A stretch of DNA of 64,000 nt from the NCBI GenBank assembly GCA_019639175.1, contig JAHBSK010000012.1:1-64000 (forward strand), given 5' to 3'. Below, piece after piece: positions 49,153 through 58,547 of the stretch (positions within the stretch are counted from its first letter, which is position 1; the number at the start of each line of letters is the position of its first letter). The notes below the pieces were generated by a model. That model did not search any database. It saw only the letters and a program-made list of their open reading frames with translations, and was not told the DNA's origin. The DNA comes from Acidobacteriota bacterium (GTDB lineage Bacteria > Acidobacteriota > Blastocatellia > Pyrinomonadales > Pyrinomonadaceae). Both the position numbers and the translations under genes were made by a program.

Positions 49153-50904
49153 GAGCCTGTGTCAAAACTATTTAAAAACTTTATCAAAGAAGGAGACGTA
49201 AAAGAAATGAGGGGAGGGAGAGAGGCAAATGGGATATATCGGGGGAGTGGAGCGAGGGCAGGGGATGATGTTTCCGGCGACGTTGGATGAGTATGTGAGA
49301 GGGGAGAATCCGGTGCGTGTGATAGGGGCGTTTGTGGAGAATCTGCCGATCAGGGAGATGGGATTTGTGAGAGGGGAACCGGCGGAGACGGGACGTCCTG
49401 GATACGATCCGAGAATGATGCTGGCGGTGTATATATGGGGGCATTTGAACGGGGTTCGGTCATCGAGGCGGCTGGAGCGGGAGTGCGGGCGGAATGTGGA
49501 GTTGATGTGGCTGAGCGGGCTGCTGCAGCCGGATTTCAAGACACTGAGCCGGTTTCGCAAAGACAACAGCGAGGGGATAAACAATGCATTGGTGAAGTTT
49601 CGGGTATGGTGCGAAGAGGCGGGATTGTTCGGCAAGGACCTGGTAGCGATAGACGGAAGCAAGTTCAAGGCGGTGAACAGCAAGTCGAGAGCGTTGACGC
49701 AGGAACAGCTTACAAAGCTGATAGAGCGGGAGAAGGCGGAAGTTGACAAGTATCTGGCGGAGCTTGAAGAGGCGGACAATGCTGACGAAGGAGAAGAAAG
49801 AAAATTAACGGCAGAGGAGATAAAGGAAAAGATCAGAGGGCTTGAGGAGCATCTGAAAAAGCACGAAGAGGCACGGGAAGGCCTGGCGGAAAGCGGAGAG
49901 AACAGGGTGTCGCTGACTGATCCCGAAAGCAGGATGATGAAAACCTCGAAGGGATCGGATGTCAGTTACAACATCCAGACATCGGTTGACAGCAAGCACG
50001 ATCTGATACTGGATGTTGAGGTGACGAACGATGTCAGCGATCAGGGATTGCTGGCAAAGATGGCAATGCGGGCGAAGGAGATATTGGGGGTCGGGGAATT
50101 GAAGGTAACGGCGGACGGCGGATATTTTGACGGCGATGAGATAAAGGCGTGCGAAGAAGAGGACATAGAGACATATGTATCAATACCGGAATCAAAGGCT
50201 GCCGAATCAAAGGGGATATTTCCATTGACGCAGTTCGAGTACAACAAGGAAAAAGACGTGTATGCATGTCCCGCCGGAGCACAGATGAAGAGGACAGGGA
50301 AACCGGTAAAAAATGGACGTGCCAACAGTAAGGAGTACTACAGATATACGACAAAGGCGTGTTCCGGCTGCCCGCTGCGGGCACAATGCACGACGAGCAA
50401 GTACGGCAGAACTGTAAAACGCTGGGTGCACCAGGAAGTGGTCGACCGGCTGCGTGAAAGGATGGCGGAAAAGCCCGAAATAATAAAGAAGCGAAAGGCA
50501 ATTGTCGAGCATCCGTTCGGGACGATAAAGGTGGGAATGGGGCACGAGCGGCTGCTGATGAAGGGGATCAAAGGAGTCGGGACGGAGATAAGACTGACCG
50601 TTTTGACCTACAATATCAAGCGGGTGATGTCGATCTTCGGAATCCCTGCGATGATCGAAAAACTCAACGGACAAAACCGGTTGACACAAAACGCATATGC
50701 CTGAAAAAACCAGCAAAACCGCATTTACCGGGCTGTAACAGGCAAAAAACAAACAATTTATCGCGGTCAACAAAGAATTTGGCTAAACTGAGAACAAAAA
50801 TATATGCAAAGCACCAAAGCCGGCAAAACCTTTGAATGACATCCCGACATGCTGTTCAATCGCGGCTTAATAAAAACATTAACCCAGAGTTTTGCCACAG
50901 GCTC
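49153..50904 (+). mobile_element. Complete IS1182-type insertion sequence
   Basis: 1752 bp bounded by inverted repeats GAGCCTGTGTCAAAACT (49153-49169) and, at the right end, AGTTTTGCCACAGGCTC (50888-50904), 16 of 17 matching. Flanking 4-bp direct repeat TGAA (49149-49152 and 50905-50908). One intact transposase gene. The ~180 bp after the transposase (50705-50904) are non-coding. No other copy in the window. Confidence 0.93.
49229..50704 (+). CDS. IS1182-family DDE transposase
   Basis: A 491-residue intact transposase. The N-terminal domain (about 10-105: FPATLDEYVRGENPVRVIGA, RPGYDPRMMLAVYIWGHLNG, SRRLERECGRNVELMWL) and the catalytic core (KDLVAIDGSKFKAVNSK with the first Asp; VTADGGYFDGDEIKACEEED; the C-terminal IVEHPFGTIKVGMGHERLLM with the Glu) match IS1182/IS5-group DDE enzymes. 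A charged coiled coil (about 165-220) and a zinc-like CxxCPLRAQC motif are present. GGGAGGGAGA precedes the ATG. Reading frame is intact, so the element may be active. Confidence 0.93.
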   Translation: MGYIGGVERGQGMMFPATLDEYVRGENPVRVIGAFVENLPIREMGFVRGEPAETGRPGYDPRMMLAVYIWGHLNGVRSSRRLERECGRNVELMWLSGLLQPDFKTLSRFRKDNSEGINNALVKFRVWCEEAGLFGKDLVAIDGSKFKAVNSKSRALTQEQLTKLIEREKAEVDKYLAELEEADNADEGEERKLTAEEIKEKIRGLEEHLKKHEEAREGLAESGENRVSLTDPESRMMKTSKGSDVSYNIQTSVDSKHDLILDVEVTNDVSDQGLLAKMAMRAKEILGVGELKVTADGGYFDGDEIKACEEEDIETYVSIPESKAAESKGIFPLTQFEYNKEKDVYACPAGAQMKRTGKPVKNGRANSKEYYRYTTKACSGCPLRAQCTTSKYGRTVKRWVHQEVVDRLRERMAEKPEIIKKRKAIVEHPFGTIKVGMGHERLLMKGIKGVGTEIRLTVLTYNIKRVMSIFGIPAMIEKLNGQNRLTQNAYA

Positions 50905-50945
50905 TGAAGCCAGTGGCAATTGATAAAACCAAATATCAAGACAGC

Positions 50946-51395
50946 CTAATATTTTCTTATCAAAACAACCCCGATCACGATCAAAAGCATTCCGGCGACG
51001 CGCGGCAGGCTTGTTTCTTTTACGGGCAGGCCGAACAGGCCAAAATGGTCAATGACTACGCTCATCAGCATCTGTCCGGCGACGATGAGGCTTATGGTCA
51101 GGGCGACGCCAAGTTTTGGCAGCAGTATTATCGACCCGGCAACATATATTGCCCCGATGACGCCGCCGGTCCACGCGATGGGCGATGCGTCCTTTGCTCC
51201 GGCCAGCTTTGAAAGCGGAATGCCGGTGATAAGAATGTAGGCGAGCAGCGACACCGTGCCGACAAAGAACGAGGCGAACGCCGCCAGCATCGGGTTTGCG
51301 ACCGCGTCGCCGAGTTTTGCGTTGACCGCAACCTGTATCGGCAGGATGATGCCGAGGATCACGGCGACGATGATCAGAAAATAATAATTCGACAC
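50946..51395 (-). CDS. DMT-family membrane protein (DUF606/YdcZ-like)
   Basis: A 149-residue protein with five transmembrane helices, matching the half-size DMT_YdcZ family (NAKLGDAVANPMLAAFASFF, AWTGGVIGAIYVAGSIILLP, AGMLLIVIGVVLI). Role unknown; such proteins may export small metabolites as dimers. It is separated from the guanine deaminase gene by only 4 nt, on the same strand, and could be its transporter partner. The IS lies directly after it. Confidence 0.85.
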   Translation of the reverse strand: MSNYYFLIIVAVILGIILPIQVAVNAKLGDAVANPMLAAFASFFVGTVSLLAYILITGIPLSKLAGAKDASPIAWTGGVIGAIYVAGSIILLPKLGVALTISLIVAGQMLMSVVIDHFGLFGLPVKETSLPRVAGMLLIVIGVVLIRKY

Positions 51396-51399
51396 GCCT

Positions 51400-51876
51400 T
51401 TAGTATTTCACCTTATCCGCTTTTGCGATCCATTCGTCAAAGACCGCGACGCTCTCATCTCTCAAAAACTGTTCTGTCGGAACGCGGCGAATTTCCGCTT
51501 TGACGGAAAGCTCATCATAGATATATGCGTCGTCAAATCCGGCCCTTGCCGCATCGTGACGGTCGCCGGCGATGTATATCCGTTCGGCACGCGACCAGTA
51601 GATCGCCGCCAGACACATCGGACACGGCTCGCACGAGGCATAAACAACGGCTCCGGTCAGGTCAAAGCTGCCTATCGTTTTACACGCATTGCGGATGGCA
51701 ACGACCTCAGCATGGGCGGTCGGATCGTTCGTTGATGTAACGCGGTTATTGCCTTCGCCGATGATCTTGCCGTCCAGCACGACCACGGAGCCAAAAGGCC
51801 CGCCGCTGCCTTCGTTCATACCTTCGCGCGCAAGCTCTATGGCACGCCGCATGAAATGCTCGTGGGATTCGCTCAT
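51400..51876 (-). CDS. guaD: Guanine deaminase (GuaD-like nucleoside/base deaminase)
   Basis: Cytidine-deaminase-fold zinc enzyme of 158 residues. The zinc/catalytic motifs are TAHAEVVAIR (HAE) and SCEPCPMCLAAIYW (PCxxC). It resembles Bacillus GuaD throughout (EGMNEGSGGPFGSVVVLDGK, NDPTAHAEVVAIRNACK, AGFDDAYIYDEL). The reaction would be guanine to xanthine plus ammonia. tRNA adenosine deaminase TadA is a distant alternative, less likely given these matches. Coded in a run of same-strand genes from 54114 to 50946. Confidence 0.88.
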   Translation of the reverse strand: MSESHEHFMRRAIELAREGMNEGSGGPFGSVVVLDGKIIGEGNNRVTSTNDPTAHAEVVAIRNACKTIGSFDLTGAVVYASCEPCPMCLAAIYWSRAERIYIAGDRHDAARAGFDDAYIYDELSVKAEIRRVPTEQFLRDESVAVFDEWIAKADKVKY

Positions 51877-52782
51877 TTATTCCTTCGGTTTTATCTTTAT
51901 CTCAAACAGCTTTCGCCACTGTTTGCCGGTCACAAAAACGCGGTCGTTCTCGGCATCATAGGCTATGCCGTTGAGCGTGTTTTCGGCTCGTGGGTCATAC
52001 GGATCGTCCTTTTTCGGCTGATCGTCGGGCGATATGCCGCTCAGGTCTATCCAGCCGACGACCTTGCCGGTTTCGGGATCGATGCGGGCGATGTGATTCG
52101 GCTGGCCGATGTTCGGCACCATTCCCTGCGGCGTCGGGCCGGTCTGTTTTTGCTCGGAGTGCCAGATATTTGCCCAAACTTCGCCGTTCACCCATTCAAG
52201 CTCGTTCAGCAGATAGAGCGGTTTGTTATCATCATAAGAAACCGGAACGGTTCTGACGACCTTGAACGTTTCCGGGTCGATGAACCTTAGCAAATGCGTT
52301 CCGTCGCTCAATATCAGGTGAGTGTCGTTGTTTGCAAGTCCCCATGCCTCACCGCTGTATCTGAACTCTTTGACCGGCTCCATCGTTGCCAGATCGTAAA
52401 CGAACACAACATCCTCACGCCATGTCAGTTGGTAGATCTTTCCCTTAAAAATTGTGATGCCTTCGCCAAAAAAATCTTCGCCGAGGTCGCGTTTAAGAAT
52501 GACCTTGCCGGTCTTCAGGTCAGTTTTGCGAAGCGTGGAACGTCCGTAATTGCCCGTGCTTTCATACAACATCCCGCCATAAAATATAAGGCCCTGTGTG
52601 AAAGCCGTCGGGTCGTGCGAATAGGTGTTCACGACCTCATAGGTATATACCGGGAGCTTTGAAAATGGCGGTGGCTTTGCCGCTGTCGGTGCGGGTTTTA
52701 CCGCTGCGTTGTTTGCCGGTGTCGGCTCGTTTCCGCAGCCGAACGCAAAGAAAACCGAAAGTATCAATAAAATATTACGCAT
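51877..52782 (-). CDS. Glutaminyl-peptide cyclotransferase-like lipoprotein
   Basis: A 301-residue protein with lipobox FAFGC (C16) and a linker rich in Ala/Pro. The rest is a five-bladed beta-propeller of the plant/bacterial glutaminyl cyclase family (Glu_cyclase_2): AFTQGLIFYGGMLYESTGNYG, GEGITIFKGKIYQLTW, LNELEWVNGEVWANIW and NGIAYDAENDRVFVTGKQW. The enzyme converts N-terminal Gln to pyroglutamate. Located in the periplasm or on the outer membrane. The gene ends one base before the deaminase start. Confidence 0.9.
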   Translation of the reverse strand: MRNILLILSVFFAFGCGNEPTPANNAAVKPAPTAAKPPPFSKLPVYTYEVVNTYSHDPTAFTQGLIFYGGMLYESTGNYGRSTLRKTDLKTGKVILKRDLGEDFFGEGITIFKGKIYQLTWREDVVFVYDLATMEPVKEFRYSGEAWGLANNDTHLILSDGTHLLRFIDPETFKVVRTVPVSYDDNKPLYLLNELEWVNGEVWANIWHSEQKQTGPTPQGMVPNIGQPNHIARIDPETGKVVGWIDLSGISPDDQPKKDDPYDPRAENTLNGIAYDAENDRVFVTGKQWRKLFEIKIKPKE

Positions 52783-52791
52783 AACGATGAA

Positions 52792-54114
52792 CTATTGTAG
52801 CAAAGCGGCCTCTATCGCGTCGCGAAAAGCCGGTGCCGAAAGCCGATGCACCTTTACGCCGTTGACGAAAATGGTCGGCGTTCCGGCGACGCCGTACGAT
52901 CTGCCGTCCGCCTGATCTTTTCTTATTTCCGCGTCGCGAGCCTGCGGAAGCGCATCCGTTTCAAAGCGTTTGATGTCCAGCCCAAGCTGTTCCGCATAAC
53001 GTTTTAGCGAGGCGGCATCCAACGCATCCTGATTGCCGTAAAGCAGTTCGACAAATTCCCAATACTTGCCCTGTTTTGCCGCCGCGTTCGCCGCACGTGC
53101 GGCTGACAGGGCATTTTCATGAATATTCTCAAGCGGAAAATCGCGCACGACAAGCTTTACGTTATCGCCGTATTCCTTCAAAACGCGTTTCAGCACAGGA
53201 TGTGTCCGGGCGCAGGCAGGACACTGAAAGTCGCTGAACATAACGACAGTGACCTTTGCGTTCTCGTTGCCGAATACAGGACGGCCCGCAGCCGAAATGT
53301 CGAATTTTATCGGAGCGGGACGTTTGTAAACAAACCTGACATCGTATTTTTTGAAAAGCGTCCGGCGAAGTTTGTCCTCGAGGTCGATGCGTTCTTCATC
53401 GGAAAACTCACGCATCTTATTCGTTATCTCGGCGGCGATGATGCCGCTGGCATCCGTATTTCGCTCTTTTGCCTCAACATTTATCAGCGATGACAGCAGT
53501 TCGTCCTCAAGCAAAAACTGAAAGTCGTCATAAACATGAGCCGAGGCGTCATCCATTCTAAGCCGCACCGCTTTTTCAAAATCCGCGTTCGTTATCGTCC
53601 TTGTTCCAAGCCGTGCTATCACGCTCGTTGCGGATATGTTTGCAGCATTGACGTCGCCTGTTTTTGTAAGCTGATGCTTTTTCTGCAGGGCGGTGACAAG
53701 TTCCTGCATTGCCTTTTGCTCCGGTTCGCGGCGAAGAAAATCTACTATCGTCTGCCTTACCTCGTCGAGCGGATGGTTGCCGAGAGCGTCGCGATTCATG
53801 TCATAGATCCGCTGTATCTCATTTTCCGAAGGATCGGCAACCTTTTTCAGTGTTTCGGCACGAAGATCTTCGACGGTGATGTTCCTAGCCTTTGCCTCGG
53901 TTTCAAACAAAAGATCGGCGAGATATTCGGACAGCAGAGCAGAGCGTATTTCGGCGATCTGCTTTGGTATCGCGGCAAATGCCGCCTGTCCCTGCGGCGA
54001 TAGCTCGGCGGTGGTAAAGCTCAGGCCCTTTGCCGTCGCCAGGCGTTCCGGTGTTTGGGCATTTCCGGCAACAGCCGAGAGGACGAGAATAAAAAGTAAG
54101 GAAAAAAGTTTCAT
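52792..54114 (-). CDS. Exported DsbA-like thioredoxin protein with SurA-like N-terminal region
   Basis: A 440-residue protein with a signal peptide (LFSLLFILVLSAVAGNAQ). The C-terminal ~170 residues are a DsbA-type thioredoxin domain: FSDFQCPACARTHPVL with C298 and C301 and a cis-proline in GVAGTPTIFVNG. The N-terminal ~260 residues are helical and repeat a pattern (EAKARNITVEDLRAE and NVEAKERNTDASGII) that resembles SurA/PpiC N-domains. So a disulfide oxidoreductase is joined to a chaperone-like region. The catalytic CPAC is not the usual CPHC. Probably acts in periplasmic protein folding. Confidence 0.82.
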   Translation of the reverse strand: MKLFSLLFILVLSAVAGNAQTPERLATAKGLSFTTAELSPQGQAAFAAIPKQIAEIRSALLSEYLADLLFETEAKARNITVEDLRAETLKKVADPSENEIQRIYDMNRDALGNHPLDEVRQTIVDFLRREPEQKAMQELVTALQKKHQLTKTGDVNAANISATSVIARLGTRTITNADFEKAVRLRMDDASAHVYDDFQFLLEDELLSSLINVEAKERNTDASGIIAAEITNKMREFSDEERIDLEDKLRRTLFKKYDVRFVYKRPAPIKFDISAAGRPVFGNENAKVTVVMFSDFQCPACARTHPVLKRVLKEYGDNVKLVVRDFPLENIHENALSAARAANAAAKQGKYWEFVELLYGNQDALDAASLKRYAEQLGLDIKRFETDALPQARDAEIRKDQADGRSYGVAGTPTIFVNGVKVHRLSAPAFRDAIEAALLQ

Positions 54115-54129
54115 TAATAAACACGCGTT

Positions 54130-55065
54130 TCAGCTTTCAAATCTTAAAAGGCTGCGGTGAACTCTGACGGCGTCCGCGTCTGTCGGTGTGCCGCAGCGGT
54201 CAGGATGGATCACCTTTGCCAGTTTTTCGATGCCGTCAACGATGCGCGGGCCGGGCCGCGAAAAATAACTGTTGGCATCCATTGCCCAGATATTATCATT
54301 TCTGACGGCGGTCATATCACGCCAACGAGCCGGAAAAACGGTTTGTTCAAGCTGCCGCAGCGTGTCCGCAACGTAATATCCGCACGGTATCAGCACAAGC
54401 ACTTCGGGGTCGGCATCGGCAATGGTGTCGTATGTCGTTGTTACCGAACGTTCGCCTGCAAACCCAAGCAGGCATGTTCCGCCGGCGGTCTCGACCTGTT
54501 CGGGAACCCAATGTCCCGGAGCGAACGGCGGATCGAGCCACTCAAGCATCATCACACGCGGTGTTCGCTCAATGAATTCCATATGATGCCAAACATCACC
54601 CGCTCTGTTTGCCAGGTTCGATACCACCTCGTCAGCTTTTTCTGCGGTATCTGTCAGGCCGCCGATGGTCAGTATCGTGTCAAAGATGTCCTCCATCGTG
54701 TTCGGCTCCAGCGAGATGACCTGTGAATCAGCCGTGTATGTCCGCACCGCCTGATTGACCGTTTTGTAATTGACGGCGCACACGTCGCACAATTCCTGAG
54801 TGATTATCAGGTCGGGTTTTAGCTCGGCAAGCAGGTCGGTATCGAGATCATATATCGTACCGTGGCCGTCAAGCTGTGAGCGGACGGCGTGATCTATCTC
54901 CCGGCTCGACATCGTCTCGTGCGAGATGCGGCTGGCAGTTACGACAGGCTTTGCGTCCATTCCGGCAGGGAAATCACATTCATGCGTCACACCGACCAGC
55001 GAATCCGCAAGCCCAAGCGCACAAACTATTTCCGTTGCCGAAGGCAAAAGCGACACGATCTTCAT
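54130..55065 (-). CDS. BtuF-like periplasmic-type cobalamin-binding protein
   Basis: A 311-residue protein of the BtuF/helical-backbone substrate-binding family: IVSLLPSATEIVCALGLADSL, GVTHECDFP, then PDLIITQELCDVCAVNY and VLVLIPCGYYVAD. It has no signal peptide, as is usual in this 'cobalamin-binding' subset. Its likely ligand is a corrinoid, but iron-siderophore binding cannot be excluded. No btuCD genes in the window. The AdoCbl-dependent NrdJ 1 kb away is a user of this cofactor. Confidence 0.85.
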   Translation of the reverse strand: MKIVSLLPSATEIVCALGLADSLVGVTHECDFPAGMDAKPVVTASRISHETMSSREIDHAVRSQLDGHGTIYDLDTDLLAELKPDLIITQELCDVCAVNYKTVNQAVRTYTADSQVISLEPNTMEDIFDTILTIGGLTDTAEKADEVVSNLANRAGDVWHHMEFIERTPRVMMLEWLDPPFAPGHWVPEQVETAGGTCLLGFAGERSVTTTYDTIADADPEVLVLIPCGYYVADTLRQLEQTVFPARWRDMTAVRNDNIWAMDANSYFSRPGPRIVDGIEKLAKVIHPDRCGTPTDADAVRVHRSLLRFES

Positions 55066-55225
55066 TTCTGCAATCTAACACAACAGTATCTATAAGCGCA
55101 GGCAGCGGCCAACCCTTTTTTGCAAAATTCACCTGAATCGTTCGCATTCCGTTCATACAGGTTTCCGTCTATTTGAGAAACCGGGATCAAGCGGAAACTC
55201 ATCTTTCTCAGTTTTTCTTGGTGTG

Positions 55226-55281
55226 CTTTGCGGCTTAGCGTGAAATTATTTTACTCACGCAAAGTCGCAACGGCCGCAAAG
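55226..55281. repeat. Palindromic CTTTGCGGC repeat
   Basis: Arms CTTTGCGGC (55226-55234) / GCCGCAAAG (55273-55281), with inner arms GCGTGA / TCACGC (55238-55243 and 55255-55260). A relative of the repeats at 12426-12535 and 55774-55860. Nothing else is seen in the ~300-bp gap 55066-55364. Confidence 0.6.
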
Positions 55282-55364
55282 AAACCGCAAACAAAAAGAA
55301 AGTGTTCCCACTATGTCCCGATCAGGTTATTTGGGATAAAATAGACATACAGAGGTTAAGTATC

Positions 55365-55733
55365 ATGTCAGACATCAGATTCAGCGGAACGGTCGATCAT
55401 CTGGGCGTGAAATGCGACGATCTGCAAGCGGCCATCGACACATATTTGAACATGGGTTTTCGGCTTGAAACCCGATACCATGATTGGGCAATGGTGCGCG
55501 ACCCGCGCGGTTTCGGCATCGCTCTTTTGCCGCCCGATTCAAAACATCCGCCGCACCTCGGCATCCGCGTCGATACCCGCGAACAGCTCGAAGCCGCCGC
55601 CGCCCGCGAAAACAAACCCATCAAACCCCATCGCGACGGCACCTCGTCATTCTACACAAAAGGCCTCTCCGGCCAGGTCATCGAGGTCATCCACTACCCC
55701 GAAGACTTCAAACCCGGTGTTGAATATGCCTAG
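55365..55733 (+). CDS. VOC-family (glyoxalase-like) protein
   Basis: A 122-residue vicinal-oxygen-chelate fold: GTVDHLGVKCDDLQAAIDTY (metal-ligand His), ETRYHDWAMVRDPRGFGIAL, HPPHLGIRVDTREQLEAAA and GQVIEVIHYPEDF (ligand Glu). Single VOC domains act as glyoxalases, dioxygenases or resistance proteins; the substrate cannot be told here. ATG 55365 is used (AGAGG 9 nt upstream), while an in-frame start at 55302 is unlikely. Confidence 0.85.
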   Translation: MSDIRFSGTVDHLGVKCDDLQAAIDTYLNMGFRLETRYHDWAMVRDPRGFGIALLPPDSKHPPHLGIRVDTREQLEAAAARENKPIKPHRDGTSSFYTKGLSGQVIEVIHYPEDFKPGVEYA

Positions 55734-55773
55734 ATTTGCGGATAGAAGATGTATGCTCTGTGGTCAAAAATAA

Positions 55774-55860
55774 AACCGCCGCGAAGCCGCAAAGACACAA
55801 AGAACAACCAAGAAAAAACTTTGCGTAACTTAGTGTTCTCGCGTCTTAGTGGCAAAATTT
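55774..55860. repeat. Dispersed 'CCGCAAAG...TTTGCG' repeat, copy 2
   Basis: Contains AACCGCCGCGAAGCCGCAAA followed by ACTTTGCGTAACTTAGTGTT and GCGTCTTAGTGGC. The two halves match those at 12426-12535 but in swapped order. It is in the 318-bp gap 55734-56051, which otherwise shows nothing. Confidence 0.6.
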
Positions 55861-56051
55861 ATCAGATAGCCTTAAAGTCGCAAAGAAGAAACAGAAACTT
55901 GTGCATAATTTTCCTAACGCTCAATCTGAGATGAAAAAAGAGCGGATTTCGTTACAATGACGAAGCATGCCAGTGACAAAAGAACAACTCATTGGACAAA
56001 TAGATCGCGGGACATTTGTGCGATGAGTGATAATACGTCTTGTTACGGCGT

Positions 56052-58547
56052 TCATTTACATTTTGAGTAGCCGCAGTCACGGCAGGTGTCACAGCCGGAG
56101 GCATATTCAAGCTGGCCGCCGCATTCGGGACATTCGCCTATCATTTGCGACATTACGGCGTATTCTTTGGCTGACGAATTGCTTGTGACACGGAGCGATT
56201 CCGGCTGGCCGTTGAGACGGCGGTCGATCAGCTGCAGGCATTCGGCAATCGCCTGTTCGGGCGAGGTCAGCAGGCGTTTGTTGAACCACACTGCGTGCGT
56301 TGAGGTTACCTTGTTCAGGCTTCGGGCCACTTCCTTTGCATCAAATCCGCCGCGCAGCATCTTTGACGCCAGCAGCCCCACGCCGGCGCTGACCGGCCCG
56401 GCAACAAAAACCTCAAGTATCCGTTCGCCGTCATGATTGACCGTCACATAGAGGTTCTGCCCCTCGAACGGGATCCGCCATGTCGAGCCTTGCAATTCAC
56501 GCGGCCGCGACAGTCTTTCCGACGCGGTGATCGGGAGATGCGGCGATGATGTTTTCGTCTCCGCGTCTCCGGTTCCCTGTTTCTTCCGGTCGCTTTTCAT
56601 CGTGTTCAACACCTGTCCCTCGCGGCTGCCGTCGCGGTAATAGCTGACGGCTTTGCAGCCCAGGCTGCGGGCGAGGCGGTACAACTCATCGACCGATTCG
56701 ACGGTATCGTTCCTGGCTCCGTTGCAGGTCTTTGAGATGGCATTGTCCACATGCTGCTGAGCGGCGGCCAGCACCTTTACATGTTCTATCGAACTGATCT
56801 TCATGGCCGCGACAAAATGCGGCGGCAGATCATCTTCATGTTCGACAACGTGTTCGGCGGCGGCCTTTATGGACTCTTCGCTTGTCAGATCGACACTGAC
56901 GCCAAGCGCTTCGGCGGCCAGCGGGTGAACATACGTTCGCGTGCCGAGCGTGTCCCGACGGACATACGCCCACGAAAAGTTAGGTTCGATGCCGGACGAC
57001 GTCTCTGCCACGAGCGAGATGGTGCCGGTCGGAGCGATGGTCGTTACTTCATAATTTCGAGGCGTAAGCGGAATCTCGCGCGAGATTCCGAGATCATCAT
57101 AAATAAAGCGCGAATAGGCTTCGCGGTTTGCCTCAAATTCGGGAAAAACGCCTTTTTCGCTGCCTAGTTTCAGCGATGCCAGCCATGCTTCGCGGCGAAT
57201 AAAGCCCATGACCTTTTTTATCAGGGCTATCGACTCATCGCTGCCATAGGTCACGCCCATTTTCAGGCACAGATCGGCAAAGCCCATGATGCCGAGGCCG
57301 ACCGGACGTGTGCGTTTGACGACATCGTCTATCTCCGGTAAAGGAAAATGACCGGCATCGACCACATTGTCCAGAAACCGCGTACACAAATGTGTAATGC
57401 CCGCCAACCGATCCCAATCAATGGAGCCGCCATCAGCGGCCGCAGCAAAAAATTTCGCCGTGTCTATCGAACCCAGATTGCAGGAGTTATTGAAATGAAG
57501 CTGCTGTTCGCCGCAGGGATTGCAGGCGTAGATCGGCCCCATCGAAGCCATCAGGTGATTATGGCGGTTCACTTCGTCGATAAAGATGATGCCCGGCTCG
57601 GCGTATTTGTGTGCCGATGCGATGATGCGGTTCCAAATATCCGGTGCATAGACCATGCCCGCCGCCGGCGGTTCTTCAATGGTACAGCCGCTCAGGTCGG
57701 CTTTTTCAAATTCGAGCTTGTCGGCGAATGTTAGGGTCGTTCCGTCGGTTCGCCGATACACAACGTAATCGGCGTCCGTTACGGCGTCGAAAACAGGCTG
57801 TGTCCATGGCTTGCCGTTAAATTCGGTCTGAAACCAGGCTCCGCTATCGACCGCATCCAGGAACCGGTCGGTCACGGTCACAGAAATGTTGAAATTCGTA
57901 AGGCTTGTCTGATCGTTCTTGGCATGGATAAAACGCAATATGTCGGGATGCTTAATGCTTAAAATGCCCATGTTGGCGCCGCGCCTGACACCGCCCTGTT
58001 TTACGACCTCGGTCGTCTGATTGACGATGTTCATAAAACTGACCGGCCCTGATGCCACGCCCCGCGTCGAATCTACCATTGCTCCCGCAGGCCGTAGAAA
58101 CTCATAGGTCATACCGGTTCCTCCGCCCGTTTGATGGATGATGGCCACGTTTTGAGCATGTTCCATAATGCCCTCGATGGAATCGGGAACATTAAGCACG
58201 AAACATGCCGCAAGCTGGCCCTTCGACTTGCCGGCGTTGACCAGACAGGGAGTATTGGGGACGAACTCGCGTGCGAGCATGACTGTCGTCATCTCGTCAT
58301 AGAACGATCTTTGCTTTGTCGGATCGGCCTCTGCCGCTGACACGTGGCCGACGACGCGGCGGACAATGTCAGGCCATGTTTCAGTCGGTTCGCCGTTCCC
58401 GTCCTTTAGCGAGTAGCGTTTCGCGACAACCTTTTGAGCATTGATGCCGAGCGGGGCGTATTCGCGCGCGTGAACCGTTCCGGCCCCGTTGCCGACGCCA
58501 TTTTCTTTGGAAAAATTGCCGATAGCCGATTCAGAAACGATGCTCAT
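56052..58547 (-). CDS. nrdJ: Adenosylcobalamin-dependent ribonucleotide reductase (class II)
   Basis: An 831-residue class II RNR that makes deoxynucleotides with vitamin B12. Conserved parts: [20 protein letters not shown] (catalytic Cys region), [33 protein letters not shown] (catalytic CGEQ motif), [20 protein letters not shown], and the C-terminal zinc-binding tail [20 protein letters not shown] 58547 has GGAG 9 nt upstream; an in-frame start at 58622 adds an atypical extension. There is no other RNR gene in the window. I looked for a cobalamin riboswitch upstream and do not see one. Confidence 0.95.
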   Translation of the reverse strand: MSIVSESAIGNFSKENGVGNGAGTVHAREYAPLGINAQKVVAKRYSLKDGNGEPTETWPDIVRRVVGHVSAAEADPTKQRSFYDEMTTVMLAREFVPNTPCLVNAGKSKGQLAACFVLNVPDSIEGIMEHAQNVAIIHQTGGGTGMTYEFLRPAGAMVDSTRGVASGPVSFMNIVNQTTEVVKQGGVRRGANMGILSIKHPDILRFIHAKNDQTSLTNFNISVTVTDRFLDAVDSGAWFQTEFNGKPWTQPVFDAVTDADYVVYRRTDGTTLTFADKLEFEKADLSGCTIEEPPAAGMVYAPDIWNRIIASAHKYAEPGIIFIDEVNRHNHLMASMGPIYACNPCGEQQLHFNNSCNLGSIDTAKFFAAAADGGSIDWDRLAGITHLCTRFLDNVVDAGHFPLPEIDDVVKRTRPVGLGIMGFADLCLKMGVTYGSDESIALIKKVMGFIRREAWLASLKLGSEKGVFPEFEANREAYSRFIYDDLGISREIPLTPRNYEVTTIAPTGTISLVAETSSGIEPNFSWAYVRRDTLGTRTYVHPLAAEALGVSVDLTSEESIKAAAEHVVEHEDDLPPHFVAAMKISSIEHVKVLAAAQQHVDNAISKTCNGARNDTVESVDELYRLARSLGCKAVSYYRDGSREGQVLNTMKSDRKKQGTGDAETKTSSPHLPITASERLSRPRELQGSTWRIPFEGQNLYVTVNHDGERILEVFVAGPVSAGVGLLASKMLRGGFDAKEVARSLNKVTSTHAVWFNKRLLTSPEQAIAECLQLIDRRLNGQPESLRVTSNSSAKEYAVMSQMIGECPECGGQLEYASGCDTCRDCGYSKCK

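Larger units (their letters stand above)
49141..50916. repeat. REP-like hairpin interrupted by the insertion sequence
   Basis: Left part CCACTGGC + TGAA (49141-49152) and right part TGAA + GCCAGTGG (50905-50916). With one TGAA removed they join to CCACTGGC-TGAA-GCCAGTGG, a perfect 8-bp stem with the TGAA loop, which is the 4-bp target-site duplication. Confidence 0.85.
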
